A stretch of DNA of 64,000 nucleotides from Nonomuraea jabiensis (lineage in GTDB: Bacteria > Actinomycetota > Actinomycetes > Streptosporangiales > Streptosporangiaceae): contig NZ_JACHMB010000001.1 of the NCBI RefSeq assembly GCF_014204795.1, positions 2,790,001 through 2,854,000 of the forward strand, in the 5' to 3' direction. Shown piece by piece: positions 17,407 to 26,985 of the stretch. The notes under the pieces are model-generated. The model was not told where the DNA came from, searched no databases, and was given only the letters and a program-made list of their open reading frames with translations. Made by a program: the position numbers and the translations under genes. Positions within the stretch are counted from its first letter, which is position 1. Each line of letters begins with the position of its first letter.

Positions 17407-17952
17407 TCAATTCATAACTCCGGCCTCAAGACGGGCCTCTTCCACCAATGGCCCCCACCCCGCGCGGATCTCCTCGGGCAGCTCCAGCTCGCCCCACAGC
17501 TCCACGAGCAGCACCCCGTCCACGTGATCGAGCAGCTCCTGGGGCTCGCCCTCGCACAGCAGCACGGTGTAGGCGGCCCGGCGGGCCTCCCGGTCGGCCA
17601 GGTCGTAGACCCGCTCCCGCAGCCGCACGACGCCCAGCGCCGCCCCGACCGGCAGCCGCCGCAACCGGCTCGGCACGTGGAACGTCCGCCCGTCGCCCGC
17701 GCGGGCCGCGAACTCGACCTTCGCCTCGAGCGCCAGCCGGAAGCCGGCCGCGTCGAGAATGCGCCCCGCGGTCTCCAGCGTCGGCGACTTCCGGCCGTGC
17801 TCGTAGGCCGACAGCGTGGTCCTCGACGTGCCGCTCACGCTGGCCAGGACGCGCTGGTTCATGCTCGCGGCATGCCTCGCCTGCTTGAACAGCTGCCCGC
17901 CACGCTTGGCCCAGAAGGCGGCATGCGCCGCCTCCATAGGCGAGGAGACCAT
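17407..17952 (-). CDS. XRE-family helix-turn-helix regulator
   Basis: The product is 181 aa. An N-terminal XRE domain (GQLFKQARHAASMNQRVLASVSGTSRTT spans the first helices; the recognition region is followed by SAYEHGRKSPTLETAGRIL) leads to a C-terminal helical part with no recognised family (VYDLADREARRAAYTVLL). Such genes can act alone or as an antitoxin; no toxin gene adjoins it. The ATG at 17952 is followed by a second Met five residues on. Confidence 0.8.
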   Translation of the reverse strand: MVSSPMEAAHAAFWAKRGGQLFKQARHAASMNQRVLASVSGTSRTTLSAYEHGRKSPTLETAGRILDAAGFRLALEAKVEFAARAGDGRTFHVPSRLRRLPVGAALGVVRLRERVYDLADREARRAAYTVLLCEGEPQELLDHVDGVLLVELWGELELPEEIRAGWGPLVEEARLEAGVMN

Positions 17953-18027
17953 CCCCCACCTCCGATCGGTATCCGGTTGGATACTCTACGCCATCATGAC
18001 CGCAGGTGACCAGGGGATTGCGTAAAG

Positions 18028-19245
18028 TCAGCCGCGCAACTCCAGCAGCGTGATCTCGGGTGGCGCCCCGACGCGCACCGGCGGGCCCCAGAACCCGGCG
18101 CCCCTGGTGACGTAGACCTGCACCCCGTCGACCGTGGCCAGGCCGGAGACCACGGGCTGCTGCAGGCCCACCACCAGGTTGAACGGCGCGATCTGCCCGC
18201 CGTGCGTGTGGCCGGACAGCTGCAGGTCGACGCCGTGGCGGGCGGCCTGCTCGACCTGGACCGGCTGGTGTGCCAGCAGCACCGTGGACCTGCCGGTGTC
18301 CCGGCCGCCCAGCGCCTTGTCGAAGTCGGGCCCGTCGCCCGCCGAGGCGCCGTTGAGGTCGTTGACCCCGGCGAGGTCGAGCACGGCGCCCTGGTGCCTG
18401 ATCTCCACGCGCTCGTTCCGCAGCGAGCGTACGCCGAGCTGATCGAGCTCCTCGATCCACTCCATGGGCCCGCTGGGAGCGAAGTATTCGTGGTTGCCGG
18501 TCACGAAATAGGCCCCGTAGCGGGACTCCAGGCTCTTCAGCGGCTGCGCCAGCGGCCCCAGCTGGGCCACCGACCCGTCCACCAGGTCGCCCACGATCGC
18601 CACCACGTCGGCCTCCAGGCCGTTGATCATGCGGACGATCCGCTCGGTGTGCCCCATGCCCGTGAGCGGCCCCAGGTGGATGTCGCTCACCACGGCGAAT
18701 CGCAGGCCGCCGAGCCGAGGATCCAGCTTCGGCAGGACCACCTTCACGCGTTCGATCACGGGGTCGCCCAGGGCGCTCGTCATGCCGTACCCGACCGTGC
18801 CCAGCGCTCCCACGCCCGCGATGGCGGCGGTGGTCCGCCCCAGGAAGAGCCTCCTGCTGATCGGGGCCACCACGGGAGCGGGCTCCGGGGGCGCCGGGGC
18901 GCCCGCCATGGCGGGCACGGGCACCGGCGCCGCCTCGCGCGTCACGGCTTTCCGCGAGGCCCCGCGCAGGACGAGCGCGGCCACCGCCCGCGGCACCTCC
19001 AGCACCACGAGGAAGACGATCAGGTAGAACATGAGCGCCAGCCAGACGTAGCCCGGCCAGGCCAGCCAGTGCCCGAAGTCCATCCGCGTGAGCGCGAACG
19101 TGGCCACGACGAGCACCGCCAGCCCCACCACGCCCCACGTCAGCGCCTTGCGCAGCCGCCCGGGGGCCGTGGTGGAACGGACCATCCGCTGCCACAGATA
19201 AAGGTGTGCCAGCAGGATCAGGCCCGCGAAGAACAAGACGATCAC
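18028..19245 (-). CDS. membrane-anchored metallophosphoesterase
   Basis: About 405 aa. The N-terminus has three to four membrane helices (VLFFAGLILLAHLYLWQ, then VVGLAVLVVATFAL, YVWLALMFYLIVFLVVL), then a twin-Arg-like SRRLFLGRTT, then the calcineurin-like fold: SDIHLG, GDLVDG, GNHEYF, AHQP and SGHTHGGQ, which supply the two-metal site. The related YaeI/YkuE group acts at the membrane surface. I chose the GTG at 19245, because the longer frame starts at a TTG inside the topA terminator hairpin. Confidence 0.88.
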   Translation of the reverse strand: MIVLFFAGLILLAHLYLWQRMVRSTTAPGRLRKALTWGVVGLAVLVVATFALTRMDFGHWLAWPGYVWLALMFYLIVFLVVLEVPRAVAALVLRGASRKAVTREAAPVPVPAMAGAPAPPEPAPVVAPISRRLFLGRTTAAIAGVGALGTVGYGMTSALGDPVIERVKVVLPKLDPRLGGLRFAVVSDIHLGPLTGMGHTERIVRMINGLEADVVAIVGDLVDGSVAQLGPLAQPLKSLESRYGAYFVTGNHEYFAPSGPMEWIEELDQLGVRSLRNERVEIRHQGAVLDLAGVNDLNGASAGDGPDFDKALGGRDTGRSTVLLAHQPVQVEQAARHGVDLQLSGHTHGGQIAPFNLVVGLQQPVVSGLATVDGVQVYVTRGAGFWGPPVRVGAPPEITLLELRG

Positions 19246-19260
19246 AGCATCGATGCTACT

Positions 19261-19286
19261 TGCGGGGCCGCCGACGCGGCCCCGCA
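19261..19286 (-). terminator. terminator hairpin after topA
   Basis: TGCGGGGCCGC and GCGGCCCCGCA form a perfect 11-bp stem with loop CGAC, 17 bases beyond the topA stop. No T-run follows, as is common in high-GC actinobacteria. Confidence 0.7.
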
Positions 19287-19303
19287 AGGTCTCGCGGCTC
19301 GCC

Positions 19304-21988
19304 CTACGACTTGGCCGCCGGCTTCTTGGCGGGAGCCTTCTTCGCCGGCGCCTTCCTCGTGGTGGTCTTCTTGGCCGCCGGCGCCCGCTCGCGCCGCTCG
19401 GCCAGCAGCTCGGCCGCCCGCTCGGTGGTGATGTCCTCGACCGTGTCGCCCTTGCGCAGCGAGGCGTTCGTCTCGCCGTCGGTCACGTAAGGCCCGAACC
19501 GCCCCTCCTTCACCACGATGGGCTTCTTGGAGTTGGGGTCGGCGCCCAGCTCGCGCAGCGGCGCCGCCGCCGCGGCCCGCCGCCCGCGCTGCTTCGGCTG
19601 CGCGAACAGCTCCTTGGCCTGCTCGATCGTGACCGTCAGCAGGTCTTCTTCCGAGGCGAGCGAGCGCGAGTCGGAGCCCTTCTTCAGGTACGGGCCGAAC
19701 TTGCCGTTGGAGGCCACGACCTCCTCGCCCTCCAGCTCGCCCACGACCCTGGGGATCGTCAGCAGCTTGAGCGCGTCCTCGAACGTGATCGTGTCCAGCG
19801 ACATCGACTTGAACAGCGAGGACGTGCGCGGCTTCGGCGCGTCGGCCTTCTTCGTCCGCCTCTTGGGCGCCTCGTCCTCGGGCGGCTCGGGCAGGACCTC
19901 CGTCACGTACGGGCCGTACCGGCCGTCCTTGGCCACGATCATGTTGCCGGTCACCGGGTCGCGCCCGAGCTCCCGGTCGCCCGTCGGCCTGGAGAACAGC
20001 TCCTCGGCCTTCTCCGCCGTCAGCTCGTCGGGCGTCATGTCCTCCGGCACGTTGACCCGCGCGCCGTCCCGATCGAGGTAAGGCCCGTAGCGCCCGACCC
20101 GCAGCACGATGTCCGTGCCCTTGACCGGGAACGAGCTGATCTCCTTGGCGTCGATGTCACCGAGGTCGGTGACCATCTCCTTCAGGCCCTCGTCGCCGTC
20201 GGAGCCGTAGTAGAAGCGCTGCAGCTCGGGCACCCGCTCGGCCCGGTCGTTGGCGATGTCGTCGAGGACCTTCTCCATCTCGGCCGTGAAGTCGTAGTCG
20301 ACCAGGTTGCCGAAATGCTGCTCCAGCAGGTTGACCACGGCGAACGCCAGGAACGACGGCACCAGCGCCGTGCCCTTCTTGAACACGTAGCCGCGGTCGA
20401 GGATGGTCCCGATGATCGAGGCGTACGTCGAAGGCCGCCCGATCTCGCGGTCCTCCAGCTCCTTGACCAACGACGCCTCGGTGTAACGCGCGGGCGGCTT
20501 GGTCGAGTGGCCCGCCACGTCGAGCCTGGTGACGCTGAGCGCGTCGCCCTCCGCCAGGTTCGGCAGCCGCTTCTCGGAGTCGTCACGGTCGGTCGAGGGG
20601 TCGTCGGCCCCCTCCACGTACGCCTTGAGGAACCCGTAGAACGTGATCGTCCGCCCGGACGCGCTGAACTCGACGTCCTCGCCCGACGACGACCTGCCGG
20701 CCACCTTGACCGTGACCGACTCGCCGACCGCGTCCTTCATCTGCGAGGACACCGTGCGCTGCCAGATCAGCTCGTACAGCCGGAACATGTCGCCCGACAG
20801 CCCGGTCTCGCCCGGCGTGCGGAACTCCTCGCCCGACGGCCGGATCGCCTCGTGCGCCTCCTGCGCGCTCTTCACCTTGCTGCTGTAGACGCGCGGCTTG
20901 TCGGGCACGTACGCGGCCCCGTACAGCTTGATCGCCTGGGACCTGGCGGCCGCCACGGCGGTCTCCGACAGCGTGATGCTGTCGGTACGCATGTAGGTGA
21001 TGAAGCCGTTCTCGTAGAGCCGCTGCGCCACCTGCATCGTGTACTTAGCGGAGAACCCCAGCTTCCGGCTGGCCTCCTGCTGCAGCGTGGTCGTCCGGAA
21101 CGGCGCGTACGGCTTGCGCGTGTACGGCTTGCGCTCGACAGACCTGACCTCGAACGACGCGCCCCTCAGCCGCCCGGCCAGCTCGCCCGCGGCCGCCTCC
21201 GACAGGTGGAGCACGTCGACGTTCTTGAGCCGCCCGGTGCTGGCGAAGTCGCGGCCCTGCGCCACCCGCTTGCCGTCGACCCCCGTGAGGGTCGCGGTGA
21301 AGTCACGCGGCCGCTCCTCGGGCTTGTTGGTGTCGAAGAGCGCCTGCAGGTCCCAGTAGTGGGCGGGCGTGAACGCCATGCGCTCCCGCTCGCGCTCCAC
21401 CACCAGCCTCGTGGCCACGGACTGCACGCGGCCGGCCGACAGGCGGGGCTTGACCTTCTTCCACAGGACCGGGCTGACCTCGTAGCCGTAGAGGCGGTCG
21501 AGGATGCGCCGGGTCTCCTGGGCGTCGACCAGGCGCAGGTTGAGGTCGCGCGGGTTGGCCACGGCGTCCTGGATGGCCTGCGGGGTGATCTCGTGGAACA
21601 CCATGCGGTGGACCGGGACCTTGGGCTTGAGCACCTCGCGCAGGTGCCAGGCGATGGCCTCGCCCTCGCGGTCCTCGTCAGTGGCCAGGTAGAGCTCGTC
21701 GGCGTCCTTCAGCAGCTGCCGCAGCTTGTTGACCTGCGACCGCTTGTCCGGGTTGACGACGTACAGCGGCTCGAACTCGTGCTCGACGTTGACCCCGAGG
21801 CGGGCCCATGGGGCTCCCTTGTACTTCTCGGGGATGTCGTCGGCCTTCTCCGGAAGGTCACGGATGTGGCCGATGCTCGATTCGACGATGTAGCCGCGCC
21901 CGAGGTACCCGGCGATCGTCTTCGCCTTGGCGGGCGACTCGACTATCACCAGGCGTGTTCCGCCGGCGCTGCCGTTCTTGGCTGGCAC
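19304..21988 (-). CDS. topA: DNA topoisomerase I
   Basis: The product is 894 aa, type IA topoisomerase that relaxes negative supercoils. It has the TOPRIM domain (LVIVESPAKAKTIAGYLG, then ATDEDREGEAIAWHL), RLSAGRVQSVATRLVV, and the active Tyr in FITYMRTDSITLS. Several actinobacterial C-terminal repeats (GRYGPYLD, GKFGPYLK, GRFGPYVT) are followed by a Lys/Ala/Pro-rich tail (KKAPAKKPAAKS) that aids DNA binding and processivity. I chose the GTG at 21988 (PAKNGSAGG follows), with AGGAAG upstream; the longer frame has no such site. Confidence 0.96.
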   Translation of the reverse strand: MPAKNGSAGGTRLVIVESPAKAKTIAGYLGRGYIVESSIGHIRDLPEKADDIPEKYKGAPWARLGVNVEHEFEPLYVVNPDKRSQVNKLRQLLKDADELYLATDEDREGEAIAWHLREVLKPKVPVHRMVFHEITPQAIQDAVANPRDLNLRLVDAQETRRILDRLYGYEVSPVLWKKVKPRLSAGRVQSVATRLVVERERERMAFTPAHYWDLQALFDTNKPEERPRDFTATLTGVDGKRVAQGRDFASTGRLKNVDVLHLSEAAAGELAGRLRGASFEVRSVERKPYTRKPYAPFRTTTLQQEASRKLGFSAKYTMQVAQRLYENGFITYMRTDSITLSETAVAAARSQAIKLYGAAYVPDKPRVYSSKVKSAQEAHEAIRPSGEEFRTPGETGLSGDMFRLYELIWQRTVSSQMKDAVGESVTVKVAGRSSSGEDVEFSASGRTITFYGFLKAYVEGADDPSTDRDDSEKRLPNLAEGDALSVTRLDVAGHSTKPPARYTEASLVKELEDREIGRPSTYASIIGTILDRGYVFKKGTALVPSFLAFAVVNLLEQHFGNLVDYDFTAEMEKVLDDIANDRAERVPELQRFYYGSDGDEGLKEMVTDLGDIDAKEISSFPVKGTDIVLRVGRYGPYLDRDGARVNVPEDMTPDELTAEKAEELFSRPTGDRELGRDPVTGNMIVAKDGRYGPYVTEVLPEPPEDEAPKRRTKKADAPKPRTSSLFKSMSLDTITFEDALKLLTIPRVVGELEGEEVVASNGKFGPYLKKGSDSRSLASEEDLLTVTIEQAKELFAQPKQRGRRAAAAAPLRELGADPNSKKPIVVKEGRFGPYVTDGETNASLRKGDTVEDITTERAAELLAERRERAPAAKKTTTRKAPAKKAPAKKPAAKS

Positions 21989-22178
21989 GCTGCTTCCTAC
22001 CTCGCTGTTCGCTTTGCAAATCCCCCTGCCGGGAGTCGGCACAGACTGAAAGGTAACCCGACTCGCGGAAATTTCCTTCCCCCGGGCTACCCACTAGCTT
22101 CCGGGTCCACCCACAAGCACGCAGAATAAGGCCCATCGAGCGGCATGGCGCCCTGACTCACCCTGGAGACTAATCGTT

Positions 22179-22364
22179 GTGCTCGACTACTCCTACATGG
22201 ATATCTTCATTCCACGCGATCTCACTCGTGAAGCAGCACGTCAGCTGCTGACCGAACACGCAGAGTACGGGCAGTGGGAGCTGGCCCGCGTACGCGTGTA
22301 CCCCGACGGGAGCCGTCACGTACGGCTACGCCGGAAGGTCATACGGGTACGCAGCACGCTGTGA
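22179..22364 (+). CDS. DUF5703 family small protein
   Basis: The product is 61 aa: an acidic/aromatic N-terminus (DYSYMDIFIPRDLTREA), a central WELARVRVYPDGSRHV and a basic end (RLRRKVIRVRSTL). It matches a small conserved actinobacterial protein often found beside topA. GTG start. Function unknown; a terminator hairpin follows. Confidence 0.8.
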   Translation: MLDYSYMDIFIPRDLTREAARQLLTEHAEYGQWELARVRVYPDGSRHVRLRRKVIRVRSTL

Positions 22365-22376
22365 ACCCCGGACATG

Positions 22377-22417
22377 GCTTTGCCCGCCCCGGGCCGCGCC
22401 CCCGGAACGGGCAAAGC
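22377..22417. terminator. bidirectional terminator between DUF5703 and chaplin genes
   Basis: GCTTTGCCCG pairs perfectly with CGGGCAAAGC around a GC-rich 21-base loop that can itself pair in part. It sits between the ends of two convergent genes. Confidence 0.75.
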
Positions 22418-22482
22418 GTCTAACGCTGACCGCTCACAGGCTGTGAGCGGTAGCCCTGCTTGTTACGTGCTGCCTGATTCCC

Positions 22483-24498
22483 TTACTTCCGGCCGAACCG
22501 GAACCGGCGGGCGGTCCCGAACAGCGTCGCCGAGGCGGCGAACATGGCGCCGATCACGAGGGCGAGCAGGGAGCTGGAGTTCATCCCGCCGAGGCCGGCG
22601 GGCTGCTCGGCGCTCATCAGGCCGCTGACCGGCAGGCCGCGGGAGGCCGAGGTGACGGCCCCGCCGACCGGGGTGCCGGCCACCAGACCGGTCGCCGGGG
22701 CGAGCACCGACACGGCGCCGCCGGAGGCGGGGCGCCCGGCGCCGTCGGTCCGGCCGGCCGCGTGCGTCTTCTTCTTCGGCTGGGCCGGGGCCTGCGCCTG
22801 GGCGGGCAGGCCGGGCAGCTCGGGCAGGCTCGGCAGGCCGAACGTCTGGGCGGCGTCCTCGACCAGCGGCACCGAGGTCAGACCCGTACCCGTGACCTCC
22901 TGCAGCTTGCCGGCCACGCCCAGTTGCTGGGGAGCCCCGGCCAGGTCGTTGCCCTTCTGGGCGACGCCGGCGAGGTCCTGCACGCCGCCGAGGACCGGGA
23001 CGGCGGGCAGCATGGGCAGCAGGCCGCCCTTGGTGCCCTTGCCGGCCGTCCTCTCGACGCTGCCGCGGACGTAGCCGTGCCCGTACTCGGGCCTGCCGAC
23101 GTTGGCCCCGCCGAGGCACCCGGCCGCGGCGTCACCGAGGACGGCCACAGCGTTGCCGCAGACGTTGATGGGAGCGGCGATCGGCGCGATGACCTGGTTG
23201 CCCGCGAGCACCCCGGCGCGGCCGGAGGTGTGGTTGCCGCCGCCACCGGTGCGGTCGACCTTGGCCCCGCCCTTGCAGTGGGCCCTGGAGGCGCCGAGCA
23301 CGGCGGCCGCGTTGCCGCAGATGTTGATCGGGGCGGTGATCGGCGCGATGACCTGGTTGCCGCTCAGCACGCCGGCCCGGCCGGAGGTGTGGTTGCCACC
23401 GGCGCCGGTGCCGCCGTTCTTCACGCGGGCGCCGCCCTTGCAGCCGGCGAACGCGTGCCCGACCAGGGCCACCGCGTTGCCGCAGACGTTGACGGGCGCG
23501 CTGATCGGCGCCACCACCTGGTTGCCGCTGAGGACGCCCGCCTGGCCGGAGGTGACGTTGCCGCCCGCCCCGGACCCGCGGCGGGTGTTCTCCACCTTGG
23601 AGCCGCCCTCGCACCTGGCGGCGGCGTTGCCCACGGCGTTGCCGCAGACGTTGATGGGCGCGCTGATCGGGGCGATCACCTGGTTGCCGCTGCCGACCCC
23701 GAAGCGCCCGTCGGTGTCGTTGCCCGAGGAGCCCACGGGGCCGCGGGGTCCGTGGTAGCCGCCCCGGTGGCCGCCGCCGTTGGTGACGGTCGAGCCGCCC
23801 TTGCAGCCCGCGAACGCCCGGCCGGCGACGGCGACGGCGTTGCCGCAGATGTTCACCGGCGCGGAGATCGGCGCGACGACCTGGTTGCCGCCGAGCACGC
23901 TCGCGTTGCCCGAGGTGCGGTTGCCGCCCGCGCCCGTCCCGGTGTTGTGGACGCTGGAGCCGCCCTTGCAGCCCGCCGTCGCGTCGCCGAAGATCGCGAC
24001 CGCGTTGCCGCAGGCGTTGATCGGCGCGGAGATCGGCGCGGTGATCTGGTTTCCGCCGAGCACGCTGGCGTCGCCGGAGGTACGGTTACCGCCCGCGCCG
24101 CCCTTGCCCTGGTTGCGAACGGCGGCGCCGCCCTTGCAGCCCGCGTCGGACCTGCCGACCAGGGAGATGGCGTTGCCGCAGGCGTTGACCGGGGCGCTGA
24201 TGGGCGCGTTCACCTGGTTGCCGCCGAGCACGCTCGCGTTGCCCGAGGTGCGGTTGCCGGGGATGCCGCCCTTGTTGACGACCTGGGCGCCGCCCTGCGA
24301 GGAGGCCGAGGAGCTGCCGACCGCGCCGACGGAGTTGCCGCTGATGTCGATGGGCAGGGAGATCGGCAGGTCGACCTGGTTGCCGCCGCCGACGGACGCG
24401 TCGCCCGAGGTGTCGGCCAGGGCGGTGCCGCCGCCGAACGACATGACGGCAACGGCGAGCAGGGCCGCGGGAGTAGATGCCTTTGCCCACGTACGCAT
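22483..24498 (-). CDS. long chaplin-type surface protein with eight chaplin repeats
   Basis: The product is 671 aa with a signal peptide (residues 1-28, ending TALA). Eight chaplin domains follow, about 60-75 residues apart, each with GNQV(I)xAPISAP and CGNAVAxxG cores, joined by Gly/Asn/Thr-rich linkers (AGGNRTSG, AGGNHTSG). All but the first have two Cys per domain (CGN and a later CxGG). After a Pro/Gly-rich spacer comes one membrane helix (LLALVIGAMFAASATLF) and a basic tail RRFRFGRK, which suggests wall or membrane anchoring. Chaplins form amyloid-like hydrophobic layers on aerial hyphae. Streptomyces long chaplins have two domains, so eight is large. AGGAG precedes the ATG. Confidence 0.92.
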   Translation of the reverse strand: MRTWAKASTPAALLAVAVMSFGGGTALADTSGDASVGGGNQVDLPISLPIDISGNSVGAVGSSSASSQGGAQVVNKGGIPGNRTSGNASVLGGNQVNAPISAPVNACGNAISLVGRSDAGCKGGAAVRNQGKGGAGGNRTSGDASVLGGNQITAPISAPINACGNAVAIFGDATAGCKGGSSVHNTGTGAGGNRTSGNASVLGGNQVVAPISAPVNICGNAVAVAGRAFAGCKGGSTVTNGGGHRGGYHGPRGPVGSSGNDTDGRFGVGSGNQVIAPISAPINVCGNAVGNAAARCEGGSKVENTRRGSGAGGNVTSGQAGVLSGNQVVAPISAPVNVCGNAVALVGHAFAGCKGGARVKNGGTGAGGNHTSGRAGVLSGNQVIAPITAPINICGNAAAVLGASRAHCKGGAKVDRTGGGGNHTSGRAGVLAGNQVIAPIAAPINVCGNAVAVLGDAAAGCLGGANVGRPEYGHGYVRGSVERTAGKGTKGGLLPMLPAVPVLGGVQDLAGVAQKGNDLAGAPQQLGVAGKLQEVTGTGLTSVPLVEDAAQTFGLPSLPELPGLPAQAQAPAQPKKKTHAAGRTDGAGRPASGGAVSVLAPATGLVAGTPVGGAVTSASRGLPVSGLMSAEQPAGLGGMNSSSLLALVIGAMFAASATLFGTARRFRFGRK

Positions 24499-24735
24499 GA
24501 TGAATGCTCCTAGTGGTTCTTCTTGGGGGGATATCTTCTTTGGGGGAAAACGGAGCGGTTCGCGGGCAGCCCGAGGCCGTGCGAGGTTTCGCGCACAGCG
24601 GAGACCTCGGGTTCGCGAACAGCTGAACTGACGTGTTTGTGCACCCGCCGGCGGAGAGGCGTCTCAGATCGCGCTCAACCGCGTTACTTCGGAAAGGGGC
24701 CGGCCAACTCAAGGACCGGCAGCTGCAAGGCGGGA

Positions 24736-25341
24736 TCAGTCAGGCGAGAAGGAGGGGTCGTCCGCCGCTGTGCGGACGACGGGGGCAGGCACCCGCGCCA
24801 CGAGGGCGCGCCGCACCTGCAGTCGCGGGTCGAACAAGGACCTCGCGACGTCCCCCGCAGCGGCCCCGAACGAGCCGCTGCCACCGCCGTTGGGCACCAA
24901 GCCATTGGTGTCCAGGATCTTTCCGGCGGTGGATGGCGATGGCAGGCCAGGATCCCGCTGGCTGTTGAGCCCGTCGACCGTACGCCCGGCCATGGCCTCG
25001 GCGTTGTCATCGGGGCTGGTGAGGGAGTGAAGCACCTGAGCGGACGCGGCTGCGTCCACGGTCTGCGCGGCCGTGGTCTTCGCTTGCGCGTCCGCCGCAG
25101 GAGTCGTCGCTTCGGCCGCCGCCGGGGCGGCGGTGAGCATGCCGAAGATGACGGCGAACAGCCATCCGGCGGCTACCAGGGCGCCGACAGTGACTGCCCG
25201 CACGACGAGCCGCCGGGCACCGGCCGCGAACCGCGCCATCCGGTCAACCCGATCGGTGGTCACGTCATGCGCCGGGACGGTCACGGGCAGGCGATGCGCA
25301 CCGAGGGCCACAGCCCTCCGCTGCACCACCATGCGCGCCAC
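24736..25341 (-). CDS. hypothetical membrane-anchored or secreted Ala-rich protein
   Basis: The product is 201 aa with one hydrophobic segment (residues 49-73, AVTVGALVAAGWLFAVIFGML) followed by Ala/Thr-rich text (AAPAAAEATTPAADAQAKTT) typical of a signal or anchor cleavage region. The rest is low in hydrophobics and has no Cys (GLNSQRDPGLPSPST, later GAAAGDVARSLF). No family recognised. It lies upstream of the chaplin gene on the same strand, so a surface role is plausible but unproven. Start taken as GTG 25341. Confidence 0.55.
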   Translation of the reverse strand: MARMVVQRRAVALGAHRLPVTVPAHDVTTDRVDRMARFAAGARRLVVRAVTVGALVAAGWLFAVIFGMLTAAPAAAEATTPAADAQAKTTAAQTVDAAASAQVLHSLTSPDDNAEAMAGRTVDGLNSQRDPGLPSPSTAGKILDTNGLVPNGGGSGSFGAAAGDVARSLFDPRLQVRRALVARVPAPVVRTAADDPSFSPD

Positions 25342-25683
25342 GTGACCTCCCGCACTCCAGAACCGGCCTCATTGGTCGTGAGGCCGGTCCATGGACTCAC
25401 CCCTCAACGGTCCGTAACCGTAGCAGCACTCAAGGTTGCCGCAAGAGCTTTTCATCGGAGACCCAGAAAATCGCCAACTCCCCACCGGCCAAACCGCCAC
25501 CAACTGCCCCAACACCCTCTGGCGTACGTCAGCAAGGCCCCATCGGGAGCTCCTGGCCGCCCCATTTCCCGGCCCGTGGGGACACCTCGGAGGGGCGAGC
25601 TGATTCTTGGTATGACGCACCCCTCAGAGTTTGCTAACCTTACTGAGCCGACGCGAGATGACGGTCCCGCGTGCAGGCACCAA
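25342..25683. other. intergenic stretch before tRNA-Leu
   Basis: No supported gene in 342 bp. It must hold the promoters of the minus-strand Ala-rich protein and of tRNA-Leu. An integrase reading frame from the right stays open through the tRNA into this stretch, but that is translation of tRNA and chromosomal sequence. Confidence 0.5.
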
Positions 25684-25769
25684 GTCCGGGTGGCGGAATA
25701 GGCAGACGCGCTAGCTTGAGGTGCTAGTGCCCAGTGATGGGCATGGGGGTTCAAGTCCCCCCTCGGACA
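25684..25769 (+). tRNA. tRNA-Leu(GAG), integration target of the island
   Basis: A class II tRNA of 85-86 bases: acceptor GTCCGGG pairs with CTCGGAC, the anticodon loop reads CTTGAGG (anticodon GAG), a long variable arm follows, and the T arm is GGGGGTTCAAGTCCCCC. Its 3' 15 bases belong to an 18-bp direct repeat found again at 52246. Confidence 0.95.
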
Positions 25770-25772
25770 CAG
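25755..25772. repeat. left attachment-site core (attL)
   Basis: GTCCCCCCTCGGACACAG is identical to 52246-52263. It spans the tRNA-Leu 3' end plus three bases. The flanking bases differ on both sides, so the repeat is exactly 18 bp. The remaining integrase coding lies directly inside. Confidence 0.85.
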
Positions 25773-26985
25773 TTTCGTACATGATCGCCCAAGCTCAGCT
25801 TGGGCGATCACTGCGTTTCGGGTCGGTTCATAGGTCAGGCGCAGGCCGAGCTCGCCATAGACCTCGGCCTTGTCCTGCGGGTCCGCAGTGCGAAGTGCCC
25901 TGCGTATGTCTCCGATCGTGGCCACCATCTCGGCTATCTCCTCTTCGGTGAGTCGTTTCGGGATCTTGCTCATCACCTTGTCCAGGCGCATCTGCTCGAC
26001 CTTCCGCTTCGCCTCCGTCTCGGCGATCCAGCCGGCGACCACAGCCGGATCGCTCCCCGCATCGACGAGGGCGCGGTAGGAGGTCAGCTTTCGCTCACAC
26101 TCGGCCACGGCCTGGCGGACGGTTTCGAGTTCTGCCAGGCGGTGGTCGTCGGCGAGCTGGGCGCCGGACATCGCGCGGATCGTGTCCGGCAGGTGTGCGG
26201 GATCGAAGATCGTGGCCAACCACTCATCCAGCGGCTGGACTATCAGCTCCTCTCTCACATAGACGGAGCGTGGGTGGTCTATCTGGTTGGTCTGCGCGTA
26301 CTCGCGGGGGAAAACGCAGCGGTAGTGCGGCTTGCAGTTGTTCCAGCTGCCCTGCATACGCCGCTCACAGATGCCGCAGAACAGCAGCCCCCGGAAGACG
26401 TACGGACGAGGAGTCCGGCGAGGCTTACGTCCCTCCTGGGCGCGTCCAGGAGCCGCCAGCAGCGCCTGAACCTGAGCGAAGGTCTCGTCCTCCACCAACG
26501 CCTCATGAGCCGCCTGCTGGGACCAGATCCAGTTGTCAGGGTCATTCCAGCGAAGCTTGGTCATGTGGCCGAGGGCGACGTCGTTGACGTCGATGAGCAC
26601 CTCATCCTTGCGCTGCCGGTTCCAGACCTGCCGACCGGTGTAGCGAGGATTGAGCAGGATCGCTCGGACCGCCGCTTTCGACCAGGCGATCCCGCTGCGA
26701 TGGCGGTTTCTGGCCTGGTCGTAGGCCGAGGGGCACAGGATGCCGTCGCGGGTGATCCCTTCTGCGATGGCGAGTAGTCCCCTGCCCCCGAGAAACTCGG
26801 TGAAGATGCGCTGCACCACGGGGCCGGTAAGCGGATCCGGCTCAAGGCGACGCAGGCGCTTGCCGTCGGCGGCCTTGGCCGGGTTGGGGTGTGGACCGGC
26901 ATCGACCAGGCGATAGCCGTACGGTGGACGCCCTCCGAGATAGCGGCCCTCCACCTGGGCGAGCGCGGCCATAGAGGTGCGAACC
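25770..26985 (-). pseudogene. serine integrase, C-terminal two thirds, truncated
   Basis: The frame has the large serine recombinase body: ALAQVEGRYLGGRPPYGYRL, the recombinase domain with GRGLLAIAEGITRDG, a zinc ribbon (RGLLFCGICERRMQ, then YRCVF), and a coiled-coil with Lys/Glu-rich ETEAKRKVEQMRLDK. The N-terminal catalytic domain with its Ser is missing: to the right of about 26985 the sequence becomes the middle of a TadE-like gene on the other strand. At its 3' end the frame runs through the tRNA-Leu (CPRGDLNPH), as for elements whose integrase end overlaps attP. It cannot excise the island. Confidence 0.85.
25783..25809. terminator. perfect hairpin just inside the left attachment site
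   Basis: GATCGCCCAAGCT and AGCTTGGGCGATC form a 13-bp stem with a single central base. It lies inside the integrase 3' coding end, 11 bases from the att core. It may now terminate tRNA-Leu transcription. Confidence 0.55.

Noticed and set aside
17407..17952. XRE gene as antitoxin of a toxin-antitoxin pair
   Set aside because: No small toxin-like gene adjoins it on either side.
19253..22129. A 958-residue plus-strand open frame
   Set aside because: It is antisense to topA, which has all family motifs.
25452..25769. Integrase coding extended through tRNA-Leu to 25452
   Set aside because: The frame stays open by chance through the tRNA and chromosomal DNA; residues such as CPRGDLNPH come from the tRNA. 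I end the pseudogene at the tRNA.
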